Positions 8,102 through 16,409 of a stretch of DNA of 64,000 nucleotides are shown piece by piece. The notes under the pieces were generated by a model, which saw only the letters and a program-made list of their open reading frames with translations, was not told where the DNA came from and ran no database searches. Source of the stretch: Oceanispirochaeta sp. M1 (lineage in GTDB: Bacteria; Spirochaetota; Spirochaetia; DSM-2461). Location: assembly GCF_003346715.1 (NCBI RefSeq), contig NZ_QQPQ01000013.1, positions 1 through 64,000 on the forward strand, given 5' to 3'. The position numbers and the translations under genes were made by a program. The stretch's first letter is position 1, and each line of letters opens with the position of its first letter.

Positions 8102-9157
8102 ATGAATAAAACGTTTTTCCTTCCACTGATCATTATCTTTTTTACTCTGTATTATTTTATGTTTCCATGGGAAGGCGGTACAGAAATGGTTTGGACAGCA
8201 GCCTATTGTGAACCCTTTGAGGGATTAAATCCTTCAGATACTCCTTTGGATGAAGTAGTTGTTATTAATCAGGGAAAGTATAAGGCTGTGTTGGGATCTG
8301 AATCCGGAAATAATTTTCTGTCGGAACCGGATTTCAAAGGTTCTATCTCTTCAACTCATGCTTTCTATAAGGAAGGTGATACTTTGTATCTGAAGGAGTT
8401 CGGAGCCTACTCCTATGCCATTGCTATAACTGACAGTTCTCCTCTGGTACTGGGAGAACGCTATTTCTCTGTAGATTACGGCTCAGCCTTTATTGAAGAA
8501 TTTGATAAGACAGGCAGTATTCTCTGGTCCTGGAAGGGGCTGGCGCCTATTACTTCCCTTGCATGGAACGATGATTTTACTGCAGTAGGTTCTCTTGACG
8601 GAACAGTGAGTCTCATAGCAGAAACAGGAGATATTACGGAGTATCCTGTTTATCCTGCTGAAGGGGATCATGTTGTTTATGGGGTGGCAGTTTCTGAAGA
8701 CTCCAGCCGTATGGCCATTATTTCAGGCCTGAGGAATCAGTATTTGAGAACATATACTCTGGGTGAGAATCCTCAGCTGCTGAGTCAGGTAACACTGGAT
8801 AGTCAATATAGAAGACCAGTGAAGATGTATTACTCTGATGACGCCGTCTATCTCTGGGTTGAACAGGAAGATGGACTTCTTCAGTATACAGATGACAGTC
8901 CTCCTCTGCTGATTCCTGTAGAGGATTCTTTTATAACCATGACTCATGATAAAGAGGGCAGTTTGATCTATGTTTTGAGCCGAAGTAAAGGTTCAGGAGG
9001 GGATATCCTGTATACTTTAAAGAGCTTTTCTCCAGAAGGTACAGTTTTATTTGAGAATAAAACCGAGTATTTTCCAGCTTCATTTCAAATCAATGCTGCC
9101 GATCTGATATTCAGCATGAATGATAATATTATGATGTTAAACAGACAGGAGATGTGA
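8102..9157 (+). CDS. Exported or anchored beta-propeller-like protein, function unknown
   Basis: No specific family recognised. One N-terminal hydrophobic segment (about residues 4-22) is an uncleaved anchor or signal peptide. The rest is beta-rich with repeated blades, for example SLAWNDDFTAVGSLDGTVSL and GVAVSEDSSRMAIISG, resembling WD40/PQQ-like propellers. At 351 aa it could hold about six blades. GAAGG precedes the start, and the end overlaps the next gene, which is also exported. The pair therefore probably works at the envelope (inference). Confidence 0.6.
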   Translation: MNKTFFLPLIIIFFTLYYFMFPWEGGTEMVWTAAYCEPFEGLNPSDTPLDEVVVINQGKYKAVLGSESGNNFLSEPDFKGSISSTHAFYKEGDTLYLKEFGAYSYAIAITDSSPLVLGERYFSVDYGSAFIEEFDKTGSILWSWKGLAPITSLAWNDDFTAVGSLDGTVSLIAETGDITEYPVYPAEGDHVVYGVAVSEDSSRMAIISGLRNQYLRTYTLGENPQLLSQVTLDSQYRRPVKMYYSDDAVYLWVEQEDGLLQYTDDSPPLLIPVEDSFITMTHDKEGSLIYVLSRSKGSGGDILYTLKSFSPEGTVLFENKTEYFPASFQINAADLIFSMNDNIMMLNRQEM

Positions 9158-10008
9158 TGAAGCATAAGATTCTGATCACAGTTTTATTCGTTCTCTCCTA
9201 TGCCGCCTATGCTCTGCAGTGGCCTGTGGACATTGAGTATATGACCAGTTCATTTCTTGAAGAAAGATCTGGGACAGTACAGTCAGGTCTGGTATTTGAA
9301 GGCTATGATTCAATGCGGCCCTATGACTATGGAGAGACAATCTTCAGGTATGTCCCCGAAGCCTATGGGGCCCTTCCGGGAGAAGGGGACTCTATGCTGG
9401 TTCTGGAGCATGAAAACGGTTTTCAATCCATCTATTCAGGAATAAGTCCTTCCGAGGCAAGGCAGGATCGTAACAGGCTCTCTGCCGGTGAATATCTGAA
9501 GGCTCCTTCTGAGGATAATGAATTCTCTACCTGTTATTTCTACATAAGAGATGCTCATCTGAATCAGCTGGTTAATCCTATGATCCTCCTTCCTGTTCCT
9601 GATGATTCGGTCATCCCACTTATAAAATCTGTGATTCTTATGGATGGAGATAGATCTTTTGAACTGATGGGCGGAATGAAAGACAGATCTATGCCTGTGG
9701 GAAATTATGAGGTATTTGTTAAAGCTGTAGATATGACAAACAGAGCTGTGATACAGATGCCATACAGTTATGCTCTCTATAATCTGGGTTCTCTGCTTCT
9801 TGAGCGTGAACTGGATGCACTTGTCCTTAAGGACGCCCAGCGGGTTTTTAAGGACGGTAAAACACTGGACTCTGTTTTTTCTATGCCCTCCTATCTCAGT
9901 CTGGGAGAGATCATACTCACTTCAGGTCAGGCACTCCTTGAGATCTCTGTAACGGATATACACGGAAACGAAGGTTCCAGGTCCTTTCAGCTCCAGGTCT
10001 TCAGATGA
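9154..10008 (+). CDS. Exported protein resembling a degenerate M23/LytM peptidase
   Basis: A cleavable signal peptide is visible (residues 2-20, ending near YAAYA). The first part, LQWPVDIEYMTSSFLEER, recalls the opening of the M23 endopeptidase domain (WP...G.ITS.FG.R), and NGFQSIYSGI recalls its YAHL strand. The zinc ligands HxxxD and HxH cannot be found, so catalytic activity is unlikely. The C-terminal half is beta-rich and unassigned. The start may be GTG 9154 or ATG 9157; AGGAG spacing favours 9157. It overlaps the propeller-like gene before and the methyltransferase after. M23-like proteins without zinc ligands are known to activate cell-wall amidases; applying that here is inference. 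Confidence 0.5.
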   Translation: MMKHKILITVLFVLSYAAYALQWPVDIEYMTSSFLEERSGTVQSGLVFEGYDSMRPYDYGETIFRYVPEAYGALPGEGDSMLVLEHENGFQSIYSGISPSEARQDRNRLSAGEYLKAPSEDNEFSTCYFYIRDAHLNQLVNPMILLPVPDDSVIPLIKSVILMDGDRSFELMGGMKDRSMPVGNYEVFVKAVDMTNRAVIQMPYSYALYNLGSLLLERELDALVLKDAQRVFKDGKTLDSVFSMPSYLSLGEIILTSGQALLEISVTDIHGNEGSRSFQLQVFR

Positions 10009-10859
10009 GTTTTAAAACATTTTCCAAAACACCTGATTCTTCAGAAAACAGTACTTTTATAGAATGTCCCTGCTGCGGAGAAGATCAGTTCAGGCCTCAT
10101 TGGCAGAGCGATCATACCCGGTGGCAGCGCTGCAGCCGCTGTTCTCTTATTCTGCAGAACCCACAGCCTCAAGTTGAGGATATTATTCAGCGCTATGATA
10201 ATGAATATTTTTCATATGAGAGCCAGAATGAGGCCGGATTTCTTGAGCTTATGCTTCTGGGTCTGAAGGATATTGGATTTTTCAGATGGAACAGTCTTGA
10301 AAAAGAGAGAAAGACTTTTCTTGATATCGGCTGTGCTACCGGCCGCCTGGGAGACTATCTGAATAAAAGAGGATGGAAGGCCAGGGGAGTCGAGGTCTGC
10401 CGGGAGGCGGCCGCATTCGGCAACCTTCATTATGAGATCGATATCTTTACAGGAACTCTTGATGAGGCTGAATTTGAGGATGAGAGCTTTTATTTTGTTC
10501 ACAGTTCTCATGTTATCGAGCATATTAACAGACCCGATCAGTTTTTACAGGAGATTCACAGAGTTCTTGAACCCGGGGGGTACTATCTTTGTGCCACACC
10601 TAACAGTGATGGATTTCAGGCACGGCTTTTTCAGTCTAAATGGCGGTCTGCAATTGCAGATCATCTCTGCCTTTTTTCTAAAAAAACTCTCCGGCGCCTG
10701 GCTGAAGATAACGGTTTTGCCGTTAAGAAAATCAGGACCTGGGGCGGTCTGGGAGCTGGTTATGCACCGGCATTTATCAAGAAACCCGTAGATAAGCTTG
10801 TCAAGATATTAGGCTGGGGTGATGTGATGATGATGGTTCTTCAGAAGCTTCCGGATTAA
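10005..10859 (+). CDS. SAM-dependent methyltransferase with N-terminal zinc ribbon
   Basis: Class I methyltransferase; substrate unknown. A four-cysteine ribbon at Cys21/Cys24 and Cys43/Cys46 precedes the catalytic domain. SAM motif I is FLDIGCATGRLG (about 105-116), followed by the acidic strand GVEVC and the motif HVIEHINRPDQFLQEIHRVL, typical of the Methyltransf_11/23 type. At 284 aa it is complete. It begins 4 bases inside the preceding gene. Its stop overlaps the stop of the opposing GH57 gene by 4 bases. Zinc-ribbon methyltransferases of this layout often modify sugars or polyketides, so a surface-glycan role is possible. Confidence 0.85.
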   Translation: MSFKTFSKTPDSSENSTFIECPCCGEDQFRPHWQSDHTRWQRCSRCSLILQNPQPQVEDIIQRYDNEYFSYESQNEAGFLELMLLGLKDIGFFRWNSLEKERKTFLDIGCATGRLGDYLNKRGWKARGVEVCREAAAFGNLHYEIDIFTGTLDEAEFEDESFYFVHSSHVIEHINRPDQFLQEIHRVLEPGGYYLCATPNSDGFQARLFQSKWRSAIADHLCLFSKKTLRRLAEDNGFAVKKIRTWGGLGAGYAPAFIKKPVDKLVKILGWGDVMMMVLQKLPD

Positions 10860-13159
10860 GTAAAATGAATACTGTCAGAGAGATTCAGCAGTGATTTGAG
10901 TTCGGATACCGTCTCATCCTCAGCAGATTCAAGAATTGCCAGACCTGTTCTGTTTGCTGCAAAAACTTCATATATTCTTCCGGAAAGGGAGAAGCTGATA
11001 CCCCTCTGTCTCTTTTCTTTCTGAACTGAAAGTATGATGATAAGTTTTTTAAGAAGTCCTTCTCGGTCCTCTTTAAGCTCTTTCCTTATTTCTCTTTTAT
11101 TCAGCAGCTCTTCTTCCAGAACCGAACTGAGCCAGTGGTTCAGATCCTCCGGCAGAGATATATTCCATATCCTGTTTCTATTGATCAGATCCAGAAAGCA
11201 GTTCCAGGCTTCACTGTTGCCGCTTGCCATCAGAAAAGTTACCTCTCTCAGGGCATAATGGAGAAGAGCCTCAACTGATTTTACCAGATCTTCTGATTCA
11301 GGCAGTCTGAGCCTGAGCCATTGATCCATCTGGCTGATAATACCACTGTATTTACGGCTTATGGTCATCTTGCTCTCCAGTTCAAGGAGACACAGCTCTT
11401 TCATGAGAGCAAGTTTGTCACTGCTTCTCAGGTTTTCAGCGCTGTATTTCTGTTCCTGTTCTCCCGGATAGAGGGTGATGCCTGAGAATAGACGCTCTTC
11501 TCCCTCAATTCTGAAGGGAATAGTCCATTTTTCTGCTGTAAGAGGGTTAGTGATTTCAAGGACATTTTCTGGATTTTTCAGGATTTTTCCCTTTAGAAAA
11601 CCATCGTCCTGTACAGCCATCCCATAGCTGTTTCTGACTATCATGGATAAAGCAGTTATAAAAAGATCTTTTTTGCGAATTATTTTTTCTCCAGTGTAGA
11701 GAACTGCGGCATTTCCCTTCTCCGGGATATTACTCCGGGCCTCTGCCAGATGCTCCAGAAGGGTATTTTCCGGACTTGAGGAGTAAAAGGGTGCATAGAG
11801 CTCCATCAGGCGGGCTGCATACATCAGATTCTGCAGGGGTTCCACACCGGATATGTCAGCAAAAAACCAGCCGCAGGATGTGTACATGAGCATCTTATAT
11901 TTCTGGCCTTCAAGAAGTCTGAAAAAATGATTTCTATCAGCTGTAGATGTTTTTCTTCCTGAATATTTTTTATAAAAGGTATCGGGTTCTTCATTTGAAG
12001 TAAGAACATGTATATAATCATTTCTCACAGTCCATGGATCAGTTCTGCTCAAGCGTGCCATACCCTGTTCAAAAATTCTATCAATCGATTCATCCAGACT
12101 GTTTAAAGAGGTTCTCAGATGAGCTCTCCAATTCTGGTTCCAGTCTTCCTGTCCTCCTGTGGAGCATCCGCAGTCCTTGTACCATCGTGAGACTCCGTGA
12201 GAGCAGCTCCATGAGCTGCCTCGAGCCTCTTCACCTTCTTTCAGGGAAATCTCTCCAGCGGCTTCTGTGTTGCTGCAGAGCCATGAATAATTGACCATCC
12301 GGATGTCTTCTGAGTTTTCAACCTTATTAAGGAAGGCGCTAAGCCCCATATTGCCCAAAGTTTCATGATGTCCGTATATTTCACCGTCGGTTGCTACTGA
12401 CAGGGTTTCTGCATTATTCTCATCCAGCTCACGGCATACTCTGTTGAAAAGGTAGTCAGCGTCCCTCAGTAGATGATTGAATGATATATCAGAAGAGAGT
12501 CCGGGGTGATAGAAAAAGACGGTAAGAGGTCCTTCATAGGTGCTCAGAGTCCATGGTTTCTGCCATAGGAGTGATTCGTATTGCGCGGATTCTTCAAGAT
12601 TGTTGTTCTCAAAACGGATTTTTTCTGCCTGATGGGGAGATAATATCGTATATTTTACCCCTGAACGGACAAGTTCCTCTGCAGTGCTCATGTTAATGGC
12701 AGCTTCCGACAGCCATATTCCTTCAGAGTCTCTGCCGAAATGTCTGCGGAAGTTTTCAAGGCCCCAGTAAATCTGTGTTTTTTTATCTTTTTCAGAGGCC
12801 AGAGGAAGTATGATGTGGTTGTAGACCTGAGCCAGTGCATTTCCCTGTCCCAGGGCCTCTTCACTGATACGGTCGGCTTCAATTATTTTGCAATAAACAT
12901 GCTCGGAATGGCTCTTCAGCCAGTCAAGCAGTGTGGGGCCCATATTGAAGGAAATATGGCTGTAGTTGTTGTAGAAGCTCTCTATAAGGCTGTTTTTATC
13001 TAAAAGAGGTGAGTAGGCATTTGCCTCATAGGCTTCACGGCATATTTTTTCATTCCAGTTTCCGAATGGTGAGGCTTCCGATTGATCTCCAATTATCCCT
13101 GTCCATGGGTTTTCTCTGGGAGGTTGGTAGAAATGTCCATGAAATATCAAATTCCTCAT
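10856..13159 (-). CDS. GH57 glycoside hydrolase with DUF3536 domain
   Basis: Alpha-glucan-active enzyme family with predicted cytoplasmic location (no signal peptide). The N-terminal (beta/alpha)7 barrel starts with LIFHGHFYQPPRENPW, carries the candidate nucleophile Glu152 in GIWLSEAAIN, and the candidate acid in the SVATDGEIYGHHET segment. The remaining ~450 residues are the helical DUF3536 part, which is usual for this 750-850-aa subfamily. The start codon has no clear ribosome binding site. It is divergent from the DUF4912-branching enzyme pair and probably shares their physiology in glycogen or maltodextrin handling. Substrate specificity is not established for the subfamily as far as I know. 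Confidence 0.85.
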   Translation of the reverse strand: MRNLIFHGHFYQPPRENPWTGIIGDQSEASPFGNWNEKICREAYEANAYSPLLDKNSLIESFYNNYSHISFNMGPTLLDWLKSHSEHVYCKIIEADRISEEALGQGNALAQVYNHIILPLASEKDKKTQIYWGLENFRRHFGRDSEGIWLSEAAINMSTAEELVRSGVKYTILSPHQAEKIRFENNNLEESAQYESLLWQKPWTLSTYEGPLTVFFYHPGLSSDISFNHLLRDADYLFNRVCRELDENNAETLSVATDGEIYGHHETLGNMGLSAFLNKVENSEDIRMVNYSWLCSNTEAAGEISLKEGEEARGSSWSCSHGVSRWYKDCGCSTGGQEDWNQNWRAHLRTSLNSLDESIDRIFEQGMARLSRTDPWTVRNDYIHVLTSNEEPDTFYKKYSGRKTSTADRNHFFRLLEGQKYKMLMYTSCGWFFADISGVEPLQNLMYAARLMELYAPFYSSSPENTLLEHLAEARSNIPEKGNAAVLYTGEKIIRKKDLFITALSMIVRNSYGMAVQDDGFLKGKILKNPENVLEITNPLTAEKWTIPFRIEGEERLFSGITLYPGEQEQKYSAENLRSSDKLALMKELCLLELESKMTISRKYSGIISQMDQWLRLRLPESEDLVKSVEALLHYALREVTFLMASGNSEAWNCFLDLINRNRIWNISLPEDLNHWLSSVLEEELLNKREIRKELKEDREGLLKKLIIILSVQKEKRQRGISFSLSGRIYEVFAANRTGLAILESAEDETVSELKSLLNLSDSIHFT

Positions 13160-13261
13160 TCTTACATATTGACTGGAAAGACGCTTTCTTGTAAACAGTT
13201 TTAACTGGATTTATCCTTGAGATGTGAAAGTTCAGAGGGGTGTTTCTACTTATCATGCCCC

Positions 13262-13291
13262 TTGACATGATCCTTTCATTTTTCTTACGAT
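13262..13291 (+). promoter_or_regulatory. Putative promoter of the DUF4912-branching enzyme operon
   Basis: A perfect -35 TTGACA (13262-13267) is followed after 18 bases by TACGAT (13286-13291), a 4/6 match to the -10. It lies 30 bases before the ATG at 13321, in the 161-base gap between divergent GH57-linked genes. Confidence 0.45.
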
Positions 13292-13320
13292 AAACAATCA
13301 TTAAAACGGATTGGTTGTAA

Positions 13321-14070
13321 ATGACTGAAGAGCGTCTTTATTCTTTTTCATACGAACAGCTTCTTGAAATTTCTGATCGCGGTAACATACAGGTTACACC
13401 GGGAGTTGATAAATCAACTTTAATCGGTCTCCTGCTTGATGCCTTTGAAGAGGACAGAAACGAAAGAGAAGAGCTGAATAATCTGGCTATACAGATGGAA
13501 GCAAGAAAATTCTCCATTTCTCAGGACGAGGAACTTGATCTGGGTCAGGATGACGACCTGGAACTGCCTCTACGCTATAATGAAACTAGCGCCACACTTC
13601 TTTTGAGAGATCCCTCATGGGTTTTCTGCTTCTGGGATCTGGAAGACAAGAAAGCCGATGAGATACGGAATACTCCGGGTTTCCAGGGTCTTGTTCTGCG
13701 TGTGGTTGAGTTAAACTCGAAACAATACGGAAAAGATAATATTCTGGATTATTTTGATATTCCCATTAAATTCAGCGATTTTCGCCGCTATGTAAATCTT
13801 CCCAGTGAAGACACATGGTACTGTGTGGAGATTCGTGCTCTGGTTGAGGAGAAGGATTATCTTATTATCCGCTCCAATATTATTGAGACTACCAGAGAAT
13901 ATGTTACAGCTTCCCACGACAATCGGAATTCCCACAGTGATGAATTGATCCGCCTTTCAGGTTTTACAGCAGAATTCGGTGAAACTCATGGTGTTTCAGG
14001 ATATCAGGAGATCCCTCAGAGGATTATTCCTATTCATGATCTGCTGGATGAGGAACAACTTAATGATTGA
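13321..14070 (+). CDS. DUF4912 protein
   Basis: Recognised as DUF4912 by the core TLLLRDPSWVFCFWDLEDKK (about 95-115) and the later SEDTWYCVEIRAL, an immunoglobulin-like or carbohydrate-module-like beta domain. The first ~40 residues (SYEQLLEISDRGNIQ, DKSTLIGLLL) resemble a small Rho-N/SAP-type helical motif. A strongly acidic linker (DEELDLGQDDDLELP) separates the parts. Function is unproven. It overlaps the branching enzyme by 8 bases and stands opposite the GH57/DUF3536 gene, so a glucan-binding accessory role is inferred. Confidence 0.75.
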   Translation: MTEERLYSFSYEQLLEISDRGNIQVTPGVDKSTLIGLLLDAFEEDRNEREELNNLAIQMEARKFSISQDEELDLGQDDDLELPLRYNETSATLLLRDPSWVFCFWDLEDKKADEIRNTPGFQGLVLRVVELNSKQYGKDNILDYFDIPIKFSDFRRYVNLPSEDTWYCVEIRALVEEKDYLIIRSNIIETTREYVTASHDNRNSHSDELIRLSGFTAEFGETHGVSGYQEIPQRIIPIHDLLDEEQLND

Positions 14071-15670
14071 ACAGCTTAAGAATAAAAAGGGGATGATTTC
14101 CCTGGTACTCCATGCTCACCTGCCTTTTGTAAGGCATCCTGAGCATGAACGCTTTCTTGAGGAAGCCTGGCTGTTTGAAGCCCTGTCGGAGACCTATCTT
14201 CCTCTTCTGCGGATGTTTTCCCGTCTTGAAGAAGATGGTATTCCCGCCCGAGTGACAATATCTCTTTCACCTACATTGACTCATATGCTTCAGGATGATC
14301 TGCTGCAGCAGCGTTATGTGGATCATCTGGCAATGCTTCTGGAGCTTGCAGAGAAGGAGCTTGATTTTACAGCCTCCAATCCTGAAGAGCATAAGATGGC
14401 TCAGATGTATCATGAACTTTATTCTCTGACTCTTCGAGAGTATGAGGACGTTTACGAACGCAATATTCTGAAGAAATTCAAATACTTTCAGGAGCATGGT
14501 TATCTTGAGATTATAACAACCTGCGCAACCCACAGTTTTCTGCCCCATTATCAGAATCTTCCGGAAATGATCCGTGCTCAGATACTGACAGGGGTTGAAT
14601 CCCATGACAGAGTTTTTTCAAGTCAGCCCAAAGGGATCTGGCTTCCCGAGTGCGGTTACTTTCCCGGTGTCGAGGAATATCTGAAACCCTTCGGTATTGA
14701 ATACTTCATGTCTTCGGCTCATGGTCTTCTCTATTCTGAGGACAGACCGGTTAACGGACTCTATTCACCTGTCAGCTGTCCCAATGGTGTTCATGCCTTT
14801 GCAAGGGACAGAGCCTCCTCCAGAGCGGTCTGGTCGGCTACAGACGGTTATCCGGGAGATCCTGTGTATCGAGATTTCTATAGAGACCTCGGTTTTGACA
14901 GACCTCTGGATTATATTGGTCCTTATATCAACTGCGGTGTGAACCGTGTAAATACAGGTCTGAAGTATTTTGCTATTACAGATAAAAGCGATAACAAGCT
15001 GATCTATAATCCTGCAGCCGCCGCCGCCAAGGCGAAAGAGCATGCAGCTCTGTTTCTTGATAACAGAATCAAGCAGTGTGAGACTCTGGGACAGTATATG
15101 GACCGGACTCCGATTATTCCCTGTCCCTATGATGCTGAACTTTTCGGCCACTGGTGGTTTGAAGGGCCTCTTTTTCTTGAGGCTCTGATTCGCAAGGTTC
15201 ATGAGAAGTCTGATGAAATAGCTCTGGTGACTCCCTCAGACTATCTGAAGGTATATCCTCAGAATCAGGTGACAAAACCTGCTTTCTCAAGCTGGGGAGA
15301 TAAGGGGTACGGCCAGGTATGGCTGGATGGTGCCAATGACTGGATCTATAGACATACTCATAAGCTGATCGAAAGAATGCAGGAGCTGGTTGAGCGTTTT
15401 CCCGATGAAAAGGGACTTAAGGAAAGAACTCTGAATCAGGCAGCCCGTGAGGTTCTCCTGTCTCAGGCTTCAGACTGGCCTTTTATCATGAAGGCAGGTA
15501 CCACAGTACCCTATGCCAGAAAACGAATTAAGACTCATATTCATAATTTCAATTATATTTATGATTCCCTGTCCCGTAATACAATTAAGACAGAATGGCT
15601 TACCAAACTGGAGAAAAAAGATAATATTTTTCCATTCCTGGATTACAGGGTCTTCCGTAAGGATTATTGA
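14063..15670 (+). CDS. GH57 1,4-alpha-glucan branching enzyme
   Basis: Makes alpha-1,6 branches in glycogen. GH57 motifs appear in order: HAHLPFVRHPE (17-27), CATHSFLPHY (154-163), GIWLPECGY with nucleophile Glu196, and PCPYDAELFGHWWFEGP with acid Asp357, followed by a helical C-terminal domain. The 535-aa length matches the Thermotoga/Thermus type. An in-frame ATG exists at 13979, inside the DUF4912 gene. ATG 14063 is preferred because GAGGA lies 8 bases before it and family homology begins just after it. It overlaps the DUF4912 stop by 8 bases. Confidence 0.92.
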   Translation: MIEQLKNKKGMISLVLHAHLPFVRHPEHERFLEEAWLFEALSETYLPLLRMFSRLEEDGIPARVTISLSPTLTHMLQDDLLQQRYVDHLAMLLELAEKELDFTASNPEEHKMAQMYHELYSLTLREYEDVYERNILKKFKYFQEHGYLEIITTCATHSFLPHYQNLPEMIRAQILTGVESHDRVFSSQPKGIWLPECGYFPGVEEYLKPFGIEYFMSSAHGLLYSEDRPVNGLYSPVSCPNGVHAFARDRASSRAVWSATDGYPGDPVYRDFYRDLGFDRPLDYIGPYINCGVNRVNTGLKYFAITDKSDNKLIYNPAAAAAKAKEHAALFLDNRIKQCETLGQYMDRTPIIPCPYDAELFGHWWFEGPLFLEALIRKVHEKSDEIALVTPSDYLKVYPQNQVTKPAFSSWGDKGYGQVWLDGANDWIYRHTHKLIERMQELVERFPDEKGLKERTLNQAAREVLLSQASDWPFIMKAGTTVPYARKRIKTHIHNFNYIYDSLSRNTIKTEWLTKLEKKDNIFPFLDYRVFRKDY

Positions 15671-15779
15671 TAAAGCCGTCCTGAGAGGGATCTGGCTGCA
15701 GATTTATTAATGTTCTGTAACCCATGTTTTAAAAAGAATCTACCGATTACTAAACTTGAAGCGTAAATCAGCGTTTTTT

Positions 15780-15809
15780 ACCCCGAATATTGTTTCGGGG
15801 TCTTTTTTT
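15780..15809 (+). terminator. Intrinsic terminator after the branching enzyme gene
   Basis: ACCCCGAA (15780-15787) pairs with TTCGGGGT (15794-15801) around a 6-base loop and is followed by CTTTTTTT. It separates the glucan unit from the dcw cluster. The rest of the 280-base gap 15671-15950 holds the mraZ promoter and no gene. Confidence 0.9.
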
Positions 15810-15883
15810 GTATATTGACTAAACATACGTGTAGTATTTTTCTGTCTATTTGATAATTAGGGAATTCACTTTCTTAATCTCTG

Positions 15884-15912
15884 TTGACAATCCAAATTTA
15901 CGTGCCTATTAT
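15884..15912 (+). promoter_or_regulatory. Sigma-70 promoter of the mraZ/dcw cluster
   Basis: A perfect -35 TTGACA (15884-15889), a 17-base spacer and TATTAT (15907-15912) form a near-consensus promoter. The predicted transcript start near 15919 lies about 30 bases before the mraZ GTG. The -10 region is overlapped by the first of the MraZ-type boxes. Confidence 0.8.
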
Positions 15913-15956
15913 GGGATTATGTGGAAAAAAGTGGAGATAAGTAGGAATTAGTGGAA
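15911..15956 (+). promoter_or_regulatory. MraZ operator: G-rich boxes at 10-bp spacing
   Basis: Boxes ATGGGA (15911), GTGGAA (15921), GTGGAG (15931), GTAGGA (15941) and GTGGAA (15951) repeat with exact 10-base periodicity. MraZ is known to bind direct repeats of a short GTGG/TGGG box with this spacing ahead of its own operon. The array runs from the promoter -10 to the GTG start codon, so bound MraZ would block initiation. Confidence 0.75.
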
Positions 15957-16409
15957 ATCAAGGGAATTCGAGGACAGTATAGCAGTACTCTTGATGAGAA
16001 AGGAAGAATGATGCTTCCTGCTAAACTGCGTTCACAGGTTCCTCTTGAGTCATTGGTTCTTACGAAGAGCGTTGACAGATGCCTGTGGTTATTCCCTGTA
16101 GAACACTGGGATCGTCTGGTAGCAGGTTTGAGAGAGAAGAAATCACTGTTTAGTGATCAGTATCAGATGATCTACAGAAGACTGATTGCTCCTGCTGAAG
16201 AAATTTCCATAGATAAGAACGGTAGGATTAATCTCCTCCCTTCATTGATGAAGTCTGTTGATCTGACAAGAGACTGTTCTCTGATAGGTATGGATGATCA
16301 TATAGAGATCTGGGATGAGCGGGTATACGAAGAGTATGAAGAAGCCTGTGCTCAGTCAGTAAAGGAAGGATGGGGTAACCTGTCCGGTATGGGGGACCTG
16401 GGATTATAA
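15951..16409 (+). CDS. mraZ: Transcriptional regulator MraZ
   Basis: AbrB-like DNA-binding protein that represses its own dcw operon. Two tandem SpoVT/AbrB-type repeats are visible, with the signature LDEKGRMMLPAKLR (15-28) and the second copy IDKNGRINLLPSLM. At 152 aa it has normal length. The start is GTG at 15951, itself part of an operator box. It overlaps the rsmH ATG at its last base. Confidence 0.95.
   Translation: MEIKGIRGQYSSTLDEKGRMMLPAKLRSQVPLESLVLTKSVDRCLWLFPVEHWDRLVAGLREKKSLFSDQYQMIYRRLIAPAEEISIDKNGRINLLPSLMKSVDLTRDCSLIGMDDHIEIWDERVYEEYEEACAQSVKEGWGNLSGMGDLGL

Noticed and set aside
13979-14062. Longer start for the branching enzyme
   Set aside because: These 28 codons overlap the DUF4912 gene in another frame and lack GH57 similarity; ATG 14063 has a ribosome binding site.
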